From Candidatus Omnitrophota bacterium (lineage in GTDB: Bacteria > Omnitrophota > Gorgyraeia > 2-02-FULL-51-18): a DNA stretch of 48,580 nucleotides. The DNA lies in NCBI GenBank assembly GCA_016197155.1, contig JACPWF010000038.1, forward strand, positions 1-48,580. The letters run 5' to 3'. The notes under the pieces are model-generated. The model was not told the DNA's origin. It saw only the letters and a list, made by a program, of their open reading frames with translations, and did not search any database. The first letter of the stretch is position 1. Each line of letters starts with the position of its first letter. Positions 43,989-48,580 of the stretch are shown here, in pieces. The translations under genes were made by a program, and so were the position numbers.

Positions 43989-46139
43989 ATGAAAAATTTT
44001 GAGGTGAAGTTAGGCGGCCACCCGCTTCTTTTTGAGACCGGGCGCATGGCCAAGCAGGCGGATGGCGCTGTCGTCGTCCGCTACGGGGATACGGTGGTGC
44101 TCGTGGCGGTTTGCGGCACTTCCAAGCCCAAAGAAGGCACTGATTTTTTTCCTTTGACGGTCGATTACCAGGAAAAGGCCTATGCCGGCGGCAAGATTCC
44201 GGGCGGCTATTTCAAAAGGGAAGGTAAGGCGACTGAAAAGGAAACCCTGAGTTCCCGTCTCATCGACAGGCCGATCCGGCCTCTTTTTCCCGAAGGTTTT
44301 TATAATGAAGTCCAGATCGCCGCGAGCGTTTTGTCCAGCGACAAGGAGCACAACTCCGACGTCCTGGCTATGAACGCGGCTTCCGCCGCGCTCATGATCT
44401 CCGGCCTTCCGTATCTGGGTCCGGTGGCGGCCGCGCGCGTCGGCGAGAAGGACGGCGAGTTTATTTTGAATCCCACTTATCAGGAATTGGAAAAAAGCGC
44501 TTTCGAGATCATCGTGGCGACCACCGAAAAAGGCATCATCATGATCGAGGCGGGGGCCAATATTGTTCCCGAGGAAAAAATCATCGCCGCGCTCGAGTTT
44601 GCCGAGACAGCCCTGAAGCCGGTTCTCGCCCTGCAAAAAAAGATGGCCGCCGAATGCGGGAAGCCGAAAAAAGAGGTCGCGCTCATCACACTGCCCGAGG
44701 GCCTGATGGAGGAGGTCCGGAAACACTCGGCGAAGGAAATCGATAAAATTAACCGTCACGAAAAGACCAAGGAATCCCGCGAGGAAGCCCTCGACGCGCT
44801 TGCGGACGGGCTCCTGGAGAAGCTCGTCAAGGAAGGCACCGCCGTCACCGCGGCCCAGGTCAAGCAGGCCTTTCACGACGTCGAAAAAGAAGAGGTGCGG
44901 AAATTTATTTTGGACAATCACGTCCGCACCGACGGGCGCAAGCTCGATGAGATCCGCGCGATCACGTGCGAAGTCGGCGTCCTGCCGCGCACGCATGGGT
45001 CCGCGCTTTTCACGCGCGGCCAGACGCAGTCGCTCGGCGTGGTCACGCTCGGCACGACGCGCGACGAGCAGATCATCGACGCGATTGAGGGGGACATTTT
45101 CAAATCGTTCATGCTTCATTACAATTTTCCCCCGTTCTCCGTGGGCGAGGTCAAGCCCATGCGCGGCCCCGGCCGGCGCGAGATCGGGCACGGGGCGCTG
45201 GCCGAGAGGGGCTTGCGCGCGGTGATCCCCTCGAAGGAGGCCTTTCCTTATACGATACGCATGGTGTCCGATATTCTCGAATCAAACGGTTCCTCCAGCA
45301 TGGCCAGCGCCTGCTCAGGCACGCTCGCGCTCATGGATGCCGGTGTCCCCATCAAAGCGCCGGTGAGCGGCATTGCGATGGGACTTGTGAAAGAGGGGAG
45401 CCGCGTCGCGATTTTGTCCGACATCGCGGGCGTCGAGGACCATTTGGGGGACATGGATTTTAAGGTGACGGGCACCGAGACGGGAGTCACGGCGATTCAG
45501 CTCGATTTGAAATTGAAAGAGTCGCTCGACGTGGAAACCCTCCGGAAGGCGCTCGACCAGGCCAAGCGCGGCCGTTTATTTATTTTGCAAAAAATGACCG
45601 CGGCGATCAACAGCCCCCGCAAACAGCTTTCGGCTTTCGCGCCCCGCATCACGACCGTGAAAGTGGATCCCGACAAGATCCGCGAGATCATCGGCCCCGG
45701 CGGGAAAATGATCCGCAAGATCACCGCGGACTCCGGCGCTCAGATCGAGGTGGAGGACGACGGCACCGTGAGGATCGCGGCTTCCGACAATGTCTCGACT
45801 CAGAAGGCCATGGATTTCATCAAGGGCATCACCGACGACGCCGAAATCGGGAAAGTTTACAAGGGTGTGGTGAAACGCATCATGAATTTTGGCGCGTTCT
45901 GCGAAATTTTGCCGGGCAAAGAAGGGCTGGTGCACGTCTCCGAACTTTCGGACTCGTATGTGGACAATGTCGAGAGCGTCGTGAAAGTCGGCGACGAGAT
46001 CATGGTCAAAGTGATCGAGATTGACGCCCAAGGGCGGATCAATTTGTCACGGAAACAGTCAACGTCCGATGCTCCTCCTGTGGTCTCAAGGCGCGGTGAA
46101 AACAGCAAAGCTCCTTATCAAAAAAAGCCCCGGAGCTAA
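43989..46139 (+). CDS. pnp: Polyribonucleotide nucleotidyltransferase (PNPase)
   Basis: Phosphorolytic 3'-5' exoribonuclease of the degradosome. The 716-residue protein has two RNase PH domains ([34 protein letters not shown]), an alpha-helical linker, a KH domain ([20 protein letters not shown]) and an S1 domain ([20 protein letters not shown]). The 3' end overlaps dut by 44 bases. Confidence 0.97.
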   Translation: MKNFEVKLGGHPLLFETGRMAKQADGAVVVRYGDTVVLVAVCGTSKPKEGTDFFPLTVDYQEKAYAGGKIPGGYFKREGKATEKETLSSRLIDRPIRPLFPEGFYNEVQIAASVLSSDKEHNSDVLAMNAASAALMISGLPYLGPVAAARVGEKDGEFILNPTYQELEKSAFEIIVATTEKGIIMIEAGANIVPEEKIIAALEFAETALKPVLALQKKMAAECGKPKKEVALITLPEGLMEEVRKHSAKEIDKINRHEKTKESREEALDALADGLLEKLVKEGTAVTAAQVKQAFHDVEKEEVRKFILDNHVRTDGRKLDEIRAITCEVGVLPRTHGSALFTRGQTQSLGVVTLGTTRDEQIIDAIEGDIFKSFMLHYNFPPFSVGEVKPMRGPGRREIGHGALAERGLRAVIPSKEAFPYTIRMVSDILESNGSSSMASACSGTLALMDAGVPIKAPVSGIAMGLVKEGSRVAILSDIAGVEDHLGDMDFKVTGTETGVTAIQLDLKLKESLDVETLRKALDQAKRGRLFILQKMTAAINSPRKQLSAFAPRITTVKVDPDKIREIIGPGGKMIRKITADSGAQIEVEDDGTVRIAASDNVSTQKAMDFIKGITDDAEIGKVYKGVVKRIMNFGAFCEILPGKEGLVHVSELSDSYVDNVESVVKVGDEIMVKVIEIDAQGRINLSRKQSTSDAPPVVSRRGENSKAPYQKKPRS

Positions 46140-46545
46140 AGACCTTCCCACTCCGGCCTACATGACCGCCGGCGCGGCCGGCATGGATTTATCCGCGGCC
46201 GTCGAAGCGGACACGCCGATCCGTCCCGGCGAGATCAAACTCATTTCCACCGGTATCTCCATCAGTGTGCCCGTGGGCTATGAAGTCCAGATCCGCCCGC
46301 GAAGCGGGCTGGCCCTCAAGCACGGCATCACGCTCGTCAACACCCCCGGCACCATCGACAGCGATTATCGCGGCACGGTCTCTCTCATCCTTATCAATCT
46401 GGGACCCGCGCCTTACACGGTCAAGCGCGGCGCGCGCCTGGCGCAGATGGTTTTGCAGGAAGTGACCCGCGCCGAGGTCGAAGAGGTGGAGGACCTGGAA
46501 TCGACCGCGCGCGCCGCGGGCGGTTTCGGCCACACGGGGGTCTGA
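46096..46545 (+). CDS. dut: dUTP diphosphatase
   Basis: Removes dUTP and supplies dUMP for thymidylate. The 149-residue trimer-type enzyme has all five motifs: [34 protein letters not shown] and the glycine-rich [12 protein letters not shown] 46096 is chosen because it gives the normal N-terminus; ATG 46069 would add residues translated out of pnp. It overlaps ftsK by one base. Confidence 0.94.
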   Translation: MKTAKLLIKKSPGAKDLPTPAYMTAGAAGMDLSAAVEADTPIRPGEIKLISTGISISVPVGYEVQIRPRSGLALKHGITLVNTPGTIDSDYRGTVSLILINLGPAPYTVKRGARLAQMVLQEVTRAEVEEVEDLESTARAAGGFGHTGV

Positions 46546-48580
46546 TGGACCAAAAGAAAAAAAACGAGGTCCTCGCGTTTTTCTGGCTTGTGGCGGCGGT
46601 CCTGGCGCTTCTGGCCCTCGTCTCGTACACGCCGGATGACATTCCCTTCGAAGTGTCCATGCCCAACTCCACGATCCGCAATTTTGTGGGCGTGGCCGGC
46701 GCCTACTCGGCGTGGTTTTTATTTCTCTTATTCGGACGGACCGCTTATTTTTTTCCGCCGCTCTTTTTATTTTGGGCGCTGGCCAAGTGGTCCGGAAAAA
46801 AAGCCCAGCGCCTGTGGCTCAAGATCTTCTCAACCGTCACCTTCATCGCCTCGGCCTGCGCGCTTTTTTCCATGGTGGGGGAGGCGAGCGACGCGCACCG
46901 CTTTCAGGCGGGGGGCCTCTTCGGTTTTTTCGCGTCTGGGTTTTTGTCCCACGTTTTCGGAAACGCGGGAGTCTTCGTGGCGCTCTCCCTTTTTCTTCTT
47001 TCGATCTTGCTCGCCACCGAGCTTTTGGTTTTGGAAATCACGACGGGTCTTTTTAAACGGATCCGCGAGGCCGCCGCGCCGAAACTTTTAAAGACCGCGG
47101 CGCAAAAGTCGGTGCCGATTTTAAGCCCCGCGCGCATTCAGGCCATCAAGGATAATTTAAAAGCGCCCCTCATCAAGCAGGCCGCGAAACCCGAGATCAA
47201 ACTTTCCGTTCCGCCCAGGCCCGCGCCGCCCCGCTTTGCCGTCGAGTCGCCCAGATCCCCTCAGCCCAAACCCGCGCCGGTTCTTTCTTCGTCCGAGGAG
47301 ACGCAGGGATTTTACGAACTTCCTTCGCTGAGTCTCTTGCAGATTCCCCCCGATTCCGGCTCCGCCCAGACGCGGAGTGATTTGGAGGAAAGCTCGCGCG
47401 TGCTCGAGGACACGCTCCGCGATTTTGGGATAGACGCGAAAGTCGTCGAGGTGGAGCAGGGCCCGACCATCACGCGCTACGAGCTCCAGCCGGCCGCGGG
47501 GGTAAAGGTTCAGCGGATCACGTCTCTCGAGAACGACATTTCCCTGGCTATGCGCGCGGCGAGTGTCCGCATCGTCGCCCCCATTCCGGGCAAATCGAGG
47601 GTGGGGATCGAGGTGCCGAACAACGCCCCCTCCACCGTTTATCTTCGCGAGGTTTTGGCTTCGGGTGAATTTCAGAATGAAAATTCAAAGGTGTCGATCG
47701 CGATCGGCAAGGACACGGCCGGCACGCCGCTGGTCGCAAACCTCGCCGACATGCCGCATCTTCTCATCGCCGGCGCCACGAACACCGGAAAAAGCGTCTG
47801 CATCAACAGCATTATTTCCAGCATTTTATTTAAATCCAATCCCGATGAGGTGAAATTTCTCATGATTGACCCCAAAATGGTCGAGCTTCATTTTTACAAT
47901 GACCTGCCGCATCTGATCTGCCCCGTCGTGACCGACAAGGCCAAGGTCCCGGGCGTTTTGGCGTGGCTGGTCTCCGAAATGGAGCGGCGCTACCGCGTTT
48001 TATCCAAAGTGGGCGCGAAGAATCTTTTGGGATTCAATGAAAAAGTCGAGAATAAACAAATCACGAGCGAATCGATCCGGCCCGCCGAGTCCGGCGACGA
48101 CGAGCCGATCCTCGTGAAAAAAATGCCCTATATTGTTTTCATCATCGACGAACTGGCGGATCTCATGCTTGCCTCCGCGCAGGAAGTCGAGACCGGCATC
48201 ACGCGCCTGGCGCAGTTGGCGCGCGCGGTGGGCATTCACATGATCCTGGCGACCCAGCGGCCGTCGGTGGACGTGATCACGGGCGTCATCAAGGCCAATT
48301 TTCCCGCGCGCCTCGCGTTTCAAGTGGCCTCGAAGGTCGATTCGCGGACCATTCTGGACGAAAACGGGGCGGACAAGCTTTTGGGCCGCGGCGATTTTTT
48401 GTTCATGGACCCGCGCAAATCCAAGCTCACGCGCGGCCAGGGGGCCTGGGTTCAGGACGCCGAGATCGAAAAGATCACGCAGTTTATCAAATCCCAGAGA
48501 AAGGCCGTTTACCACGAGGCGGTGACCCAGTCCCAGGACAAAAGGCAGGCGTTCGGCGATTTCAAGCGCGATGAGATCTA
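46545..48580 (+). CDS. ftsK: DNA translocase FtsK (3' end outside the window)
   Basis: Septal ATP-driven pump that moves chromosome termini and activates XerCD. About 678 residues are visible. The N-terminus has four hydrophobic spans (about 10-28, 55-75, 75-90 and 105-165 region), then a Pro/Ala-rich linker, the alpha/beta motor with Walker A AGATNTGKSVC (about 407-417), LMIDPKMVELHFYNDLPHL, Walker B YIVFIIDELADLM and ATQRPSVDVITGVIKANFP. The usual Walker A is GATGSGKS. The gamma domain is beyond the edge. Confidence 0.96.
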   Translation, partial: MDQKKKNEVLAFFWLVAAVLALLALVSYTPDDIPFEVSMPNSTIRNFVGVAGAYSAWFLFLLFGRTAYFFPPLFLFWALAKWSGKKAQRLWLKIFSTVTFIASACALFSMVGEASDAHRFQAGGLFGFFASGFLSHVFGNAGVFVALSLFLLSILLATELLVLEITTGLFKRIREAAAPKLLKTAAQKSVPILSPARIQAIKDNLKAPLIKQAAKPEIKLSVPPRPAPPRFAVESPRSPQPKPAPVLSSSEETQGFYELPSLSLLQIPPDSGSAQTRSDLEESSRVLEDTLRDFGIDAKVVEVEQGPTITRYELQPAAGVKVQRITSLENDISLAMRAASVRIVAPIPGKSRVGIEVPNNAPSTVYLREVLASGEFQNENSKVSIAIGKDTAGTPLVANLADMPHLLIAGATNTGKSVCINSIISSILFKSNPDEVKFLMIDPKMVELHFYNDLPHLICPVVTDKAKVPGVLAWLVSEMERRYRVLSKVGAKNLLGFNEKVENKQITSESIRPAESGDDEPILVKKMPYIVFIIDELADLMLASAQEVETGITRLAQLARAVGIHMILATQRPSVDVITGVIKANFPARLAFQVASKVDSRTILDENGADKLLGRGDFLFMDPRKSKLTRGQGAWVQDAEIEKITQFIKSQRKAVYHEAVTQSQDKRQAFGDFKRDEI

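Noticed and set aside
44010-45191. Minus-strand open frame of 393 codons opposite pnp
   Set aside because: It is antisense to conserved RNase PH domains and shows no protein-like motifs; a shadow of codon bias.

Overview
This 48.6 kb window looks like a housekeeping stretch of chromosome from an uncultivated bacterium with a Gram-negative-type envelope. Supporting signs are lipoproteins, YajC plus a fused SecDF, a diaminopimelate route, a B-type succinate:quinone oxidoreductase, futalosine-type menaquinone synthesis and queuosine tRNA modification. The DNA is GC-rich with frequent A/T-run words. Gene content and order recall Omnitrophota or related deep lineages, but nothing here proves the phylum. 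Almost everything is on the + strand; rpmB (L28) is the only convincing - strand gene.

Layout. (A) 1-3221: end of tgt, then yajC and secDF. (B) 3226-7557: a broken recJ lacking DHH motif I, antisense rpmB, recG and rsmD. (C) 7572-15007: a DUF1761 membrane protein, then a tightly overlapped respiratory group sdhC-sdhA-sdhB, a small membrane protein, mqnD and an acetate/acyl-CoA ligase, followed by two small unknowns, one of them exported with Ca-binding-loop motifs. (D) 15022-17958: an A+T-richer accessory island with its own promoter, a DUF2283-like protein, a lipoprotein plus exported protein pair, and a Phd/VapC-type toxin-antitoxin pair. (E) rplM-rpsI and a terminator. (F) 18959-35407: a biosynthetic super-cluster behind a consensus promoter: argCJBDFGH, lysA-dapF-dapA-dapB-dapL, folK, panC-panD, nadX, then an ECF-like sigma factor with a membrane partner. 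It covers arginine from glutamate via the acetyl cycle, lysine/DAP via the one-step aminotransferase branch, and the aspartate-to-beta-alanine pantothenate branch. (G) tRNA-Pro(CGG) with a partly duplicated 5' end. (H) 35600-38047: an AAA/DUF4143 ATPase, Nudix hydrolase, ogt-type methyltransferase and acylphosphatase. (I) 38051-43680: ligA, a lipoprotein, a XerC/D recombinase, rbfA, truB and ribF. (J) 43649-48580: rpsO, pnp, dut and the start of ftsK.

Neighbouring genes are mostly coupled by ATGA, GTGA or TTGA overlaps. Clear sigma70-type promoters, nearly all with 17-bp spacers, mark the transcription units. No CRISPR array, prophage or IS element is visible. The most unusual signals are non-coding. 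Two spacers flanking rbfA are large self-complementary arrays of short words, with exactly equal arms (30+30 and 60+60 nt). Other oddities are a palindromic repeat beside a duplicated tRNA 5' end, a complex inverted-repeat spacer inside the arg operon, and promoters placed so close to ATG codons that the transcripts would be almost leaderless.
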